Part shown: positions 14,803 through 22,687 of the stretch, one piece after another
How the letters are laid out: every line of letters starts with the position of its first letter
Numbering within the stretch: the stretch's first letter is position 1
The notes under the pieces: model-generated
What the model was told of the DNA's origin: nothing
The model's input: the letters and a program-made list of their open reading frames with translations, nothing else
Database searches by the model: none
NCBI GenBank assembly: GCA_964601895.1
Contig: CAZROT010000018.1
Span: forward strand, 1 to 26,557
Source of the DNA: CAZROT01 sp964601895
GTDB lineage: Bacteria > Pseudomonadota > Gammaproteobacteria > Enterobacterales > Enterobacteriaceae
DNA length: 26,557 nucleotides
Direction of reading: 5' to 3'
Translations under genes and position numbers: made by a program

Positions 14803-15486
14803 ATGTCTGGTTCTCTTACATGGCACAGTGTTCTCAGTCAGGAAAAAAAACAATCTTATTTCCTTGATACCCTTGCTTACGTTGCTGCAGAGCGCAAGGC
14901 ATTAAAAACCATTTATCCACGGCAGCAGGATGTTTTTAATGCATTACGTCTTACTGAATTACATCAGGTAAAAGTCGTTATTCTTGGTCAGGATCCCTAT
15001 CATGGCCCTAACCAGGCACATGGACTGTCATTTTCTGTTCTGCCGGGTGTTCCGATACCTCCTTCGCTTGCGAACATATACAATGAGCTGGTGGCGGATA
15101 TTCCTGATTTTGAACGACCTGATCATGGTTTTTTGCAGAGCTGGGCGCAACAGGGTGTTTTGTTACTCAACACTGTGCTTACTGTTGAAGCAGGTAAGGC
15201 ACACTCTCATGCCAGACTGGGGTGGGAAACGTTCACCGATCGCGTAATTCTCGCACTGAATGAGCACAGAAAAGGTATTGTTTTTCTTCTCTGGGGCTCT
15301 CATGCACAGAAAAAAAGCAGTTTTATTGATGGACATCGCCATTACATTCTGAAAGCAGCCCATCCGTCTCCTTTATCTGCGTATCGCGGTTTTTTGGGCT
15401 GTCAGCATTTTTCCAAAACTAATCGTTTATTACAGCAGCAGGGTGTGGCTCCCATAAACTGGACGCCGACACTTGAAACGGTCTGA
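14803..15486 (+). CDS. ung: uracil-DNA glycosylase
   Basis: Ung removes uracil from DNA, starting base-excision repair of deaminated cytosine. All family-1 motifs are present, at the same numbers as in the E. coli enzyme: GQDPYHG at 62-68 with catalytic Asp64, Phe77 in LSFSV, Asn123 in LLNTVLTV, and HPSPLSAYRG with His187. The 227-residue length matches. AGGGA lies at good distance before the ATG at 14803. An ERIC element ends 43 bases upstream, so its promoter must lie in or just after that repeat. Confidence 0.98.
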   Translation: MSGSLTWHSVLSQEKKQSYFLDTLAYVAAERKALKTIYPRQQDVFNALRLTELHQVKVVILGQDPYHGPNQAHGLSFSVLPGVPIPPSLANIYNELVADIPDFERPDHGFLQSWAQQGVLLLNTVLTVEAGKAHSHARLGWETFTDRVILALNEHRKGIVFLLWGSHAQKKSSFIDGHRHYILKAAHPSPLSAYRGFLGCQHFSKTNRLLQQQGVAPINWTPTLETV

Positions 15487-15605
15487 ATCCTGGCAGATAT
15501 TGACTGTCTCTTTTGAACCCAGTCAGCTACTATTGGGATATCAGTAACAGGTATAATGAATTTGTTATTAAGTATTCATAAAAATAATGTTACGCTATCT
15601 TCAGG

Positions 15606-16211
15606 TTATGTTTTCTCTTTAGATACCACAACCATCGCAGGACGAAGTAATCTTCCATTTAGCGTATAACCATTTTGCATGATGCTGATGACATGGCCGG
15701 GCTTACTATCAGCTGATTCAAGCATGGTCATCGCCTGGTGAATTTCAGGATTAAACGGTACGGCTATTTCGTCAACCACTTTAATACCAAATTTAGCGAC
15801 GACATCTAGCAGAGATTTCAGTGTCAGCTCAATGCCTTCAATCATTGGCAGCAATGCATTATTGTTCTTGTCTGCCAGCTCGAGTGCACGCTCAAGATTG
15901 TCGATAACCGGTAATAATGCGGAAGAAAATTTTTCCAGTGCAAATTTATGTGATTTTTCAACATCCTGGTCAGCACGGCGACGAACATTTTCCAGCTCTG
16001 CTTTGGAACGCAACAGACTGTCACGTTCACGTTGCAGCACTTCAGTGAGTTGTTTTTCCAGTTCTTCAATACGCGGATTCAGCATATCCACGACTTCCTG
16101 GGTATCTATTTGCGTTTCCAGCATATGTGTCTGTTGTTTCAAGGTATCTTTTGTCCTTTTCATATCTTCAGAGACTTGCTCATCAGGTATTTTCTGTTCT
16201 TTACTACTCAT
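15606..16211 (-). CDS. grpE: nucleotide exchange factor GrpE
   Basis: GrpE is the nucleotide exchange factor of DnaK, releasing ADP in the Hsp70 folding cycle. The 201 residues from the chosen start begin MSSKEQK like E. coli GrpE. They have a charged N-terminal region, a long coiled-coil helix (about 40-100, with RSKAELENVRRRADQDVEKSHKF), the LLPVIDNLERALE helix, and the beta domain ending NGYTLNGRLLRPAMVVV. ATG 16209-16211 follows GGAGAAAG; an in-frame ATG 33 bases upstream would add residues absent from the family. The gene is divergent from nadK, as in E. coli, with a near-perfect heat-shock promoter (16253-16281) upstream. Confidence 0.97.
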   Translation of the reverse strand: MSSKEQKIPDEQVSEDMKRTKDTLKQQTHMLETQIDTQEVVDMLNPRIEELEKQLTEVLQRERDSLLRSKAELENVRRRADQDVEKSHKFALEKFSSALLPVIDNLERALELADKNNNALLPMIEGIELTLKSLLDVVAKFGIKVVDEIAVPFNPEIHQAMTMLESADSKPGHVISIMQNGYTLNGRLLRPAMVVVSKEKT

Positions 16212-16252
16212 TACTTTCTCCACATTTTGCATGATATTGCGCAACCCCGGTT

Positions 16253-16281
16253 ATTATGGGGGGAAAAACCAGGGATTCAAG
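16253..16281 (-). promoter_or_regulatory. sigma-32 heat-shock promoter of grpE
   Basis: On the minus strand CTTGAA (16281-16276) is followed, after 14 bases, by CCCCATAAT (16261-16253). This fits the sigma-32 consensus CTTGAA-N13/14-CCCCAT-T. Transcription would start about 35 bases before the grpE ATG. Confidence 0.88.
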
Positions 16282-16335
16282 AGAATGCGGTAGAATCTGC
16301 AACACAAAATATGACAATGAGGAAGAGCATCGCAA

Positions 16336-17217
16336 ATGAACAAGACATTCAACTGCATTGGTATTGTAGGTTATCCTCGTGTTCCAGCAACGTTAGCCAC
16401 ACATGAAATGCTTTATCATTGGTTACAATCTAAAGGCTACGCCATTATTGTTGAGCAACAGATTGCCGAGGATCTTGCCTTAAAAGGTGTCATAACCGGA
16501 AGTCTTGCTGAAATCGGCCAGCAGGCTTGCCTTGCTATTGTTGTAGGGGGGGATGGAAACATCCTGCGAGCGGCAAGAGTGTTTTCTGAATACGATATCA
16601 AGGTGATTGGCATTAATCGGGGAAATCTTGGATTTCTGACTGATCTCGGGCCCGATAATGCGTTGCAACAGTTGTCGGATGTACTGAAAGGAAACTATCT
16701 GAGTGAACGGCGTTTTCTGCTTGAAGTTGAGGTACATCGTGTAAATCAGCAAGGGCAAATTAGCACAGCAGTCAACGAAATAGTGCTGCATCCTGCTGAT
16801 AAAGTGGCACACATGATAGAGTTCGAAGTTTATATTGATGACCGTTTTGCTTTTTCACAACGTTCTGACGGCCTGATCATTGCGACTCCCACTGGCTCAA
16901 CAGCCTATTCACTTTCAGCGGGTGGCCCCATACTGGTACCTACACTGGAGGCGATTGTTCTGGTCCCCATGTTTCCTCATACGTTATCGTCACGACCATT
17001 AGTAATTCATAGTGACAGTGTCATTCGGTTAAAATTTTCCCGTAAAAGCCATGATCTTGCCATCAGTTGTGACAGCCAGATTACGCTACCCATCCGTGAA
17101 GACGAAGAAGTGGTTATCCAGCGTAGTAATTTTTACTTTAATCTGATTCATTCCAGAGATTACAGTTACTTTGATACATTAAGCACCAAGTTAGGCTGGT
17201 CAAAAAAATTGTTCTAA
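16336..17217 (+). CDS. nadK: NAD kinase
   Basis: NadK phosphorylates NAD to NADP and is the only known de novo source of NADP in bacteria. The 293 residues nearly equal E. coli NadK (292). The phosphate-binding motif GGDGN is at 71-75, followed by IKVIGINRGNLGFLTDL, the NE-x(n)-D type segment AVNEIVLHP, and the glycine-rich second motif RSDGLIIATPTGSTAYSLSAGGP. The end LSTKLGWSKKLF is identical in character to E. coli. The ATG at 16336 has GAGGAAGAG upstream. The 124-base divergent region shared with grpE must hold promoters for both. Confidence 0.98.
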   Translation: MNKTFNCIGIVGYPRVPATLATHEMLYHWLQSKGYAIIVEQQIAEDLALKGVITGSLAEIGQQACLAIVVGGDGNILRAARVFSEYDIKVIGINRGNLGFLTDLGPDNALQQLSDVLKGNYLSERRFLLEVEVHRVNQQGQISTAVNEIVLHPADKVAHMIEFEVYIDDRFAFSQRSDGLIIATPTGSTAYSLSAGGPILVPTLEAIVLVPMFPHTLSSRPLVIHSDSVIRLKFSRKSHDLAISCDSQITLPIREDEEVVIQRSNFYFNLIHSRDYSYFDTLSTKLGWSKKLF

Positions 17218-17224
17218 AAATTTT

Positions 17225-17248
17225 TAGCTGCACTATTTACTGCAGCTA
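17225..17248. terminator. 8-bp perfect stem-loop after nadK
   Basis: TAGCTGCA, an eight-base loop and TGCAGCTA form a perfect stem seven bases after the nadK stop. A palindromic CTAAAAATTTTTAG overlaps its left side. No T run follows on the plus strand, so it is a weak terminator candidate at best. It may mainly separate nadK from the LexA-controlled recN promoter. Confidence 0.35.
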
Positions 17249-17279
17249 AGACCTCACTATACTGTATGTAAATACAGTT
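17236..17279 (+). promoter_or_regulatory. recN promoter with LexA (SOS) box
   Basis: A LexA box lies at 17260-17279, with CTGT-N8-ACAG at its core and matching the 20-base consensus TACTGTATATATATACAGTA closely. It overlaps a plausible -10 TATACT (17258-17263), with -35 TTTACT (17236-17241) 16 bases away. The box ends 17 bases before the recN ATG. LexA binding would block RNA polymerase, as known for recN. Confidence 0.87.
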
Positions 17280-17296
17280 ATTTTGTGGAAACAATC

Positions 17297-18958
17297 ATGC
17301 TGACACAGCTGACTATCAGTAATTTTGCCATTGTGCGTCACCTGGAAATTGATTTTCAATCCAGTATGACAGTGATTACAGGAGAAACAGGGGCAGGTAA
17401 GTCCATTGTTATGGATGCACTGAATTTATGCCTGGGGGAACGTTCAGAAAGTCATCACATTCGCACTGGAATGCCTCGTGTTGATATCTGTGCACGTTTT
17501 TCTCTATTTGATACTCCCTCTGCCAGGCAATGGTTGCTCGCTAATCAGCTGGATGATGGTAATGAATGTTTATTACGTCGTTCTATGAGTGCTGATGGAC
17601 GTTCTCGTGGATTTATTAATGGCACGGCAGTTCCCCTTACGCAGCTGCGCGAGCTGGGTCAGTATCTGATACATATTCACGGTCAGCATGCCTGGCAGTT
17701 GCTTTTAAAGCAGAGCCAGCAGAAACGCCTGCTAGATTCCTGGGTTGCCGAACCACAGCTGGTGGAAAGTATGAAGCAAGCCTGGCACTTGTGGCACCAG
17801 AGTTGTCTGACAAAAACAGGGCATCAGCAACAGGCTCTTGAGTGTGATGCACGCCAGCAGCTTTTACAGTATCACTTGAAGGAACTCAATGAATTTTCTC
17901 CTCAAATCGGAGAGTATGAACAGATGGATAAAGAGTACCGATGGCTTGCCAACAGGCGTCAGCTGCAGTCTGTCAGCAGGCAGGTATTACAATCTTTGTT
18001 TGATCAGGAAAAAAACAGTATTTTCAGTCAGTTGTATGCAGTAAAGCATCAACTGGCTGAGCTGGTGCAATTGGATGGCAGACTTAATGCATTAGTGAAT
18101 ATGCTTGAAGATGCCTCCATTCAAATCAGTGAGGTCAGTGATGAGCTGCGTCATTACAACGAACAGTTGAATGCCACTCCTGACAAATTTTATGAGCTGG
18201 AGCAACGAATTTCCCATCAATTAACGCTGGCACGTAAACATCGTGTATCACCCGAAAAATTGCCGCTGTTACACCAGCAATTACTTGACGAACATCAGCT
18301 ATTATTGCAACGGGAAAATGAGCAGCAACAACTTGAGCAGGCTATCGAGACTCATTATCAACAGGCAATTGCCATTGCCCGGCAATTACATCAACTACGT
18401 GAGCGTCATGCAAAAGAACTGTCGATGCGTATTACTGAAAGTATGTGTGAGCTTGCCATGCCATACGGCCAGTTCATTATTGAAGTGACTTTTGATGCAG
18501 AATATCTCAGTACAGAAGGAGCCAGTCGGGTTGATTGTTATGTGACCACGAACCCAGGGCAGCCATTACAACCATTGGCAAAGGTTGCTTCAGGCGGCGA
18601 ACTTTCCCGTATTACGCTTGCTATTCAGGTCATTGCAGCACGTAAAATGGAAACACCTGCATTGATTTTTGATGAAATTGATGCTGGAATCAGTGGTCAG
18701 ACTGCCGCTGTTGTTGGTTCCCTTTTGCGTCAATTGGGTGCGTCAACACAGGTGATATGTGTCACTCACCTGCCACAGGTTGCCGGTTATGCCCATCATC
18801 ATTTTGCTGTCAGCAAACATAGTGATGGAGAGCAGACACAAACACAGGTACAGCAGCTGAGTAAAAAAGAGCGCCTGCAGGAACTGGCACGTCTTCTGGG
18901 TGGAAGTGAAGTCACTAAAAACACGCTGGCAAATGCCAAAGAACTATTAACGGCATGA
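17297..18958 (+). CDS. recN: DNA repair protein RecN
   Basis: RecN is an SMC-like ATPase for double-strand break repair and is strongly SOS-induced. The 553 residues match E. coli RecN in length. The N-terminal Walker A GETGAGKS follows LTISNFAIVRHLEIDF. Two glutamine-rich coiled-coil arms run through the middle (about 150-400). The C-terminal ATPase half carries the signature VASGGELSRITLA, Walker B ALIFDEIDAGISG and VTHLPQVA. I start at ATG 17297 (MLTQLTISNFAIV), preceded by GGAAA; a GTG four codons upstream is open but unneeded. bamE, which follows recN in E. coli, is not here: a convergent LprI-like gene follows instead. Confidence 0.97.
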   Translation: MLTQLTISNFAIVRHLEIDFQSSMTVITGETGAGKSIVMDALNLCLGERSESHHIRTGMPRVDICARFSLFDTPSARQWLLANQLDDGNECLLRRSMSADGRSRGFINGTAVPLTQLRELGQYLIHIHGQHAWQLLLKQSQQKRLLDSWVAEPQLVESMKQAWHLWHQSCLTKTGHQQQALECDARQQLLQYHLKELNEFSPQIGEYEQMDKEYRWLANRRQLQSVSRQVLQSLFDQEKNSIFSQLYAVKHQLAELVQLDGRLNALVNMLEDASIQISEVSDELRHYNEQLNATPDKFYELEQRISHQLTLARKHRVSPEKLPLLHQQLLDEHQLLLQRENEQQQLEQAIETHYQQAIAIARQLHQLRERHAKELSMRITESMCELAMPYGQFIIEVTFDAEYLSTEGASRVDCYVTTNPGQPLQPLAKVASGGELSRITLAIQVIAARKMETPALIFDEIDAGISGQTAAVVGSLLRQLGASTQVICVTHLPQVAGYAHHHFAVSKHSDGEQTQTQVQQLSKKERLQELARLLGGSEVTKNTLANAKELLTA

Positions 18959-18988
18959 TGTTGCAAAGCCCTTAAAGTCTACAGGGAG

Positions 18989-19675
18989 TTATTCAGGACG
19001 TGATTTTAAGGGGGAAGATTTTCGGTATTCGCCATCAAAAGAAACATTTAATCCATGGCATCCATACTGCGTCTCATTGACCATAATGGTATTTTTTGTC
19101 TTTTGAATCATGTTAACGTTACATTCTTCACCCTTAACATCTGCAAAGAACAGCTTATTGCTTTTTATCACACCAATACCCTGCAGTTCGCCAGTATTCG
19201 CCTGCCCTGGATTATCATCAATCCATACAGCGTTACCTGAAACGTAAACGCGGTTTTCTGTTAATCCAACCAGAATAAGTTCAGCGGTATCAGGATCCTC
19301 TTTACCACGGAAATAACGCATATATTTTCCGGTCCAGCGTGCTGAATCACTATCTTGATAACTTATATCACGCAGGAGTGCTATCCGTTGATTTAGCGCC
19401 TGTTTCAGGCAATCCACGTTACTGCAATCTGCCATAACGTATTTTATCCAGTCCTGCTGTAATCGCCTGAGGATGGTCTTGTCTGCCATTCTGTTTAGTG
19501 ATTGCCAGTATGCCGTATTAAGGTAGTCGTCCAGCTTTGACAGGCTTTTATCCGAACAGATTAACTTTTCAGTGGACGTATTGGTTTTCTGACAATCGAA
19601 GCTAGCGGCCATGATTGTGAATGATGAAAAATACAATACTGAAAAAGCGGTAATGATTGGAATTAATGATGCCAT
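18989..19675 (-). CDS. exported LprI-N-domain protein (lysozyme-inhibitor-like)
   Basis: The 228-residue protein starts with a signal peptide (hydrophobic to about residue 22, probable cut near ...IMAA-SFDC). Residues about 26-105 form an LprI N-terminal (DUF1311-type) domain: FDCQKTNTSTEKLICSDKSLSKLDDYLNTAY, then QQDWIKYVMADC. The paired cysteines are Cys28, Cys40, Cys84 and Cys89. The C-terminal half (YMRYFRGKEDPDTAELILVGL and onward) resembles a small beta-sheet domain with further cysteines and is not recognised. LprI of Mycobacterium inhibits lysozyme, but the domain is widespread and mostly uncharacterised, so protection against host lysozyme is only a hypothesis. It converges on recN with a 30-base gap. 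Confidence 0.7.
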   Translation of the reverse strand: MASLIPIITAFSVLYFSSFTIMAASFDCQKTNTSTEKLICSDKSLSKLDDYLNTAYWQSLNRMADKTILRRLQQDWIKYVMADCSNVDCLKQALNQRIALLRDISYQDSDSARWTGKYMRYFRGKEDPDTAELILVGLTENRVYVSGNAVWIDDNPGQANTGELQGIGVIKSNKLFFADVKGEECNVNMIQKTKNTIMVNETQYGCHGLNVSFDGEYRKSSPLKSRPE

Positions 19676-20241
19676 TTTTATCTAACTGTTTGATGATATT
19701 GTATTACTGTTTAATTAACTATTTTCTGCATGTCAGAATGCATGCCATTCTAACAGGTTATCCATTACTTCGTCAGCCAAAGCGGTAGACAGGTTGATAA
19801 GTGTTGCGCAGGAAATGAACGTTTTGTTATAGCCTGTTATGTCCAATTTTTCGTAATGCCATGATTATGATCTGATTTATTCACAGCCCATGAAATTTGT
19901 TTCATTATGGAAACACCCCTTGTCACACAGGCCATGAATCTTTGATTGACAGCAGCCTTGTACTGGTAACCCGAGGTGTAGATCCTTGCAGTATCATGTG
20001 CAGACGCCCTGCAGATTGATATGCAAACGTTTTTCAGGTGAAAATCCGGCATACTGTGGCCCTGTTGTTTTTTGCAAATATCATTGCTTTGCATGAGAGC
20101 TGGCAAAGCATGCCACTGTCACGAGTTATCATCCCTGGCGTGTGACCAGGAAATTCTGCAGATTACATTCCTGAACATATTTTGATATTATATATTCTAC
20201 TATTTCTGAGATTATTTTATAAAATAATAACAAGGACTGTT
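19676..20241. other. long intergenic region, no supported gene
   Basis: About 560 bases separate two divergent accessory genes. An open frame on the minus strand (19837-20106, 89 codons) has no usable ribosome binding site, no recognisable domain and an odd composition, so I do not call it. The last 60 bases are very AT-rich and include the palindrome at 20211-20228. Confidence 0.5.
20211..20228. promoter_or_regulatory. 18-bp perfect AT palindrome before the carboxypeptidase-like gene
   Basis: ATTATTTTATAAAATAAT is a perfect palindrome three bases before the ribosome binding site AAGGA of the gene at 20242. It could be an operator or form a leader hairpin. In such AT-rich DNA a palindrome can also arise by chance. 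Confidence 0.35.
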
Positions 20242-21246
20242 ATGCTGTATAAATTTAAATACGTTTTTTTATTTTTAATTTTACTGCCTGCGTACAGTAT
20301 TGCTGATTATAAAAATAAAAAAGAGACAATATATTTAATATCAAGTTCATCACAATATGATGATAAAATAGTTAATGATATAGTTAATATTTTCAATGCA
20401 AAAAATATTAATGTTGATCTAACGTACCTGGATCAACAGGTTTCTGACTTTGGTTATGTAAATACAGACAATAACAGGGCAGAAAAACTAATAAATGCGC
20501 TTACAGATAATCACGTAAAATATTTATGGTTTTTAAGAGGAGGGGGCGGTGCGTTAAATTTAATTCCCTATCTCCATAATAATAGAGAGAAAATAAAAAG
20601 ATCAACGCGTAAAATTATCATTGGTTTTAGTGATGTTACTGCATTTCATTATTTTTTAAATCAAGATATTGGCTGGCAAAGTGTTCATGGTGTTATGGCT
20701 GCTTCCAATAAAGAGATTTATAAAAATGGCCATAAAAATAATAAAGTGAGTATGAATAATAGTGTTGATGAAATATTTAATGCGATAATTAATGGTATTA
20801 ATTATACGGGAATAATTCCATTAAACGCAATGTCTAAACATGGAGTCAATGGCATTCTTACCGGTGGTAATCTCACTGTGATACAATCTTTTTTCTCAAC
20901 AAAATTTGAAAAATATAGTCAAAATGATGTCCTTGCGGTGGAAGATGTTTCTGTAACTTATCGGCAATTAGATCGCGCATTGCATCAATTATTGTACAAA
21001 AATAATTTTAAGCCAAAAGGTATTATTTTTGGTCAGTTTTATCCTTTATCTGCTACTGATGAAGAACGGCTGATATTTAAAACAGTTATCCAGAATTTTG
21101 CAGAAAAAGCGGATTACCCGGTATTTTATTATCCTTATTTTGGGCATGGAAAAACTAATAATACAATGATTCTCGCTCACCCTGTAAAAATAGAATGTAA
21201 TTTAGCAGGCGATTATTGCAGTATGATGCAATCAGGAATTAATTGA
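20242..21246 (+). CDS. exported LD-carboxypeptidase / MccF-family (S66) serine peptidase-like protein
   Basis: S66 peptidases cut L,D bonds in peptidoglycan tetrapeptides (LdcA) or inactivate microcin C (MccF). The S66 triad can be read in order: Ser130 in GFSDVTAFHYFLN, Glu234 in AVEDVSVTYRQLDRALHQL, and His302 in YFGHGKTNN. FLRGGGGALNLIPYL corresponds to the family segment before the nucleophile. Unlike cytoplasmic LdcA, this protein starts with a signal peptide (MLYKFKYVFLFLILLPAYSIA), so it should act in the periplasm or outside. I chose ATG 20242 (334 aa) because AAGGA precedes it and it begins the signal peptide; an upstream TTG frame is open but unlikely. The gene is markedly AT-rich, with many ATA and AGA codons, unlike its neighbours, which suggests horizontal acquisition. 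Confidence 0.75.
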   Translation: MLYKFKYVFLFLILLPAYSIADYKNKKETIYLISSSSQYDDKIVNDIVNIFNAKNINVDLTYLDQQVSDFGYVNTDNNRAEKLINALTDNHVKYLWFLRGGGGALNLIPYLHNNREKIKRSTRKIIIGFSDVTAFHYFLNQDIGWQSVHGVMAASNKEIYKNGHKNNKVSMNNSVDEIFNAIINGINYTGIIPLNAMSKHGVNGILTGGNLTVIQSFFSTKFEKYSQNDVLAVEDVSVTYRQLDRALHQLLYKNNFKPKGIIFGQFYPLSATDEERLIFKTVIQNFAEKADYPVFYYPYFGHGKTNNTMILAHPVKIECNLAGDYCSMMQSGIN

Positions 21247-21382
21247 CAGAAACAGGTAGCCATTCGAATGTACTAGCCATGATGAGTGTACGCACGCTTA
21301 CCGGCAGTCCTGTCGAAGTGCTTTATTGGATGTAGCATTAAATTGCATTTAATAGATTTATTCATAATGCTAACAGCATTGT

Positions 21383-21406
21383 CGGGCACCGGACGTGAAG
21401 TGCCCG
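21383..21406. terminator. GC-rich stem-loop between convergent genes
   Basis: CGGGCAC (21383-21389), a ten-base loop and GTGCCCG (21400-21406) form a seven-pair stem between the convergent carboxypeptidase-like and YgiW-like genes. Neither side is followed by a long T run. A small hairpin AATGCT-AAC-AGCATT lies just before it. Position favours a bidirectional terminator; sequence support is moderate. Confidence 0.4.
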
Positions 21407-21418
21407 CTGTAATACCCC

Positions 21419-21802
21419 TTAACGCAAAATTTCAATGCGACTGACATCGACAACAGTACGTTCCATCATTTCCTTATCGATATGACCGTAGATTCTTACT
21501 CTGTTTTGCGGAGTAACATGAACCCCCATCCAGTCTTCATTATCAATTTCAATAGTTATTGAGCCTCTGTCATCCTTGAAAAGATAATAATCTCCACCCA
21601 TGGCATTTAAAATGTGTCCTTCAAGAATAACGGGTTTATCATCGTGCAACCAGCTGGAATTATTAATATCCTGTGTGCTCGAAGTGCCCGATGAAGGTCC
21701 TGAAAAACCACCGCCAGAAGCAGCAGGATTATTATTGCTGAATGCTGCCTGAGCAGCGGAACTTAATAATAAAGTTAACGAAATAATTATTTTTTTATTC
21801 AT
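21419..21802 (-). CDS. YgiW/YdeI-family (BOF) periplasmic stress protein
   Basis: The 127-residue protein begins with a signal peptide (MNKKIIISLTLLLSSAAQA), then a glycine/serine-rich linker (about 24-48). A bacterial OB-fold (BOF) domain runs to the end: KPVILEGHILNAMGGDYYLFKDDRGSI, then IEIDNEDW, RVRIYGHIDKE and VDVSRIEIL. This is the NirD/YgiW/YdeI family. In Salmonella, VisP (YgiW) binds the peptide side of peptidoglycan and protects against host lysozyme, while YdeI gives polymyxin resistance. The exact ligand here is unknown. It is convergent with the LD-carboxypeptidase-like gene, 172 bases apart. An envelope-defence role is inferred from family and surroundings. Confidence 0.85.
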   Translation of the reverse strand: MNKKIIISLTLLLSSAAQAAFSNNNPAASGGGFSGPSSGTSSTQDINNSSWLHDDKPVILEGHILNAMGGDYYLFKDDRGSITIEIDNEDWMGVHVTPQNRVRIYGHIDKEMMERTVVDVSRIEILR

Positions 21803-22446
21803 AAAATATTTGCCTGTTAAAATTTATATACGATTTATTCAATACTGAAAGTATTGTTAATAAAATATTAATAATACGTTTATAATATGATAATTAAATA
21901 CATTTAAATTTTCGGCTATAGTTGCTACTCATTGAGAAATGATGAATTAAGAATGGATTATATACAATATTTTTTATGTTGTAATCGATATTCAACTGGT
22001 AATAATAACTATATTTATATGGAACTGAATTCGTAGTATTTTTTATTACCCTGAAAAATAGAATGGTTTTTATGATAGTGCATCCACTAACTTGAAAAGA
22101 AAAAACTATTTTTTTGCTGCCGCAAGTTCAGATTTCAGGAATAACGGTATAAATTATTTTTTGTCCCTTTTAAGGTAATAATAATCCGTTTTTAACGCAG
22201 TTAATAAAAGATACTGCTATTTTTTATCGTTAAACGATAAAAAAGAAAATATATTGATAACCCCTGAAAGTCCTGATGTGTTTGGCAAAAAACGTTTCTC
22301 AACGCTATGAGGGTGTGGCAGAATGCGTACATCGAATGTATTGCAGTGTTTTTGCTGCGTTTAGCTCATAATCGGACCCACTATTAGTAGTAGATCTTGT
22401 AGATTCTGTCTGATTATCGTAAATATCATGGTCTCGCGCTTGCATC
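21803..22446. other. AT-rich intergenic region
   Basis: About 640 AT-rich bases lie between the YgiW-like gene and the heat-shock relic. I see no intact gene, tRNA, insertion sequence or JUMPstart/ops element, although a polysaccharide operon begins downstream. The only strong structure is the palindrome at 22220-22244. Confidence 0.55.
22220..22244. repeat. 12-bp perfect inverted repeat (hairpin)
   Basis: TTTTTTATCGTT, a single A, and AACGATAAAAAA form a perfect inverted repeat. As RNA it would give a stem of about ten pairs with a five-base loop, and its outer U and A runs could act as terminator tails in either direction. No gene ends close by, so it may belong to a decayed gene or act as a protein-binding site. 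Confidence 0.6.
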
Positions 22447-22615
22447 ATGTTGAATTTTGCATCGATGACGGCAGTCTGGTTGGACCGTGTGAATTTTATG
22501 AGAAAATTTTTTAGGTGAAATTTGTATTTTTGTCGTGGAATGCTTATTTGATGTCAAAGAATCCAACATTACGCTTGAGCGCAATCAGCTAGCGGTTTCT
22601 GGTGAACATAAATAA
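22447..22615 (+). pseudogene. ibpA-like small heat-shock protein relic, frameshifted and truncated
   Basis: Frame one from ATG 22447 reads MLNFASMTAVWLDRVNFM. It lines up with the IbpA start [23 protein letters not shown], with a few residues lost, then meets a stop at 22516. A second frame, open from about 22505 to the stop at 22613-22615, reads VECLFDVKESNITLERNQL and then AVSGEHK. This matches the alpha-crystallin (Hsp20) segment before the central beta-strands. The middle and the whole C-terminal half are missing. Both pieces are in the right order on the same strand, so a decayed small heat-shock gene is the best reading. The IbpA comparison is from memory. Confidence 0.55.
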
Positions 22616-22687
22616 AGCAGCAGGATATAAATTTTTAATTATAGCCAGACAAATTGTGTACTTTTTTAAGAAAAACAGGCAGGTCTC

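Noticed and set aside
19837..20106. 89-codon open frame on the minus strand in the recN-galE accessory region
   Set aside because: No convincing ribosome binding site, no recognisable domain and odd composition; it may be chance, though it overlaps no other gene.
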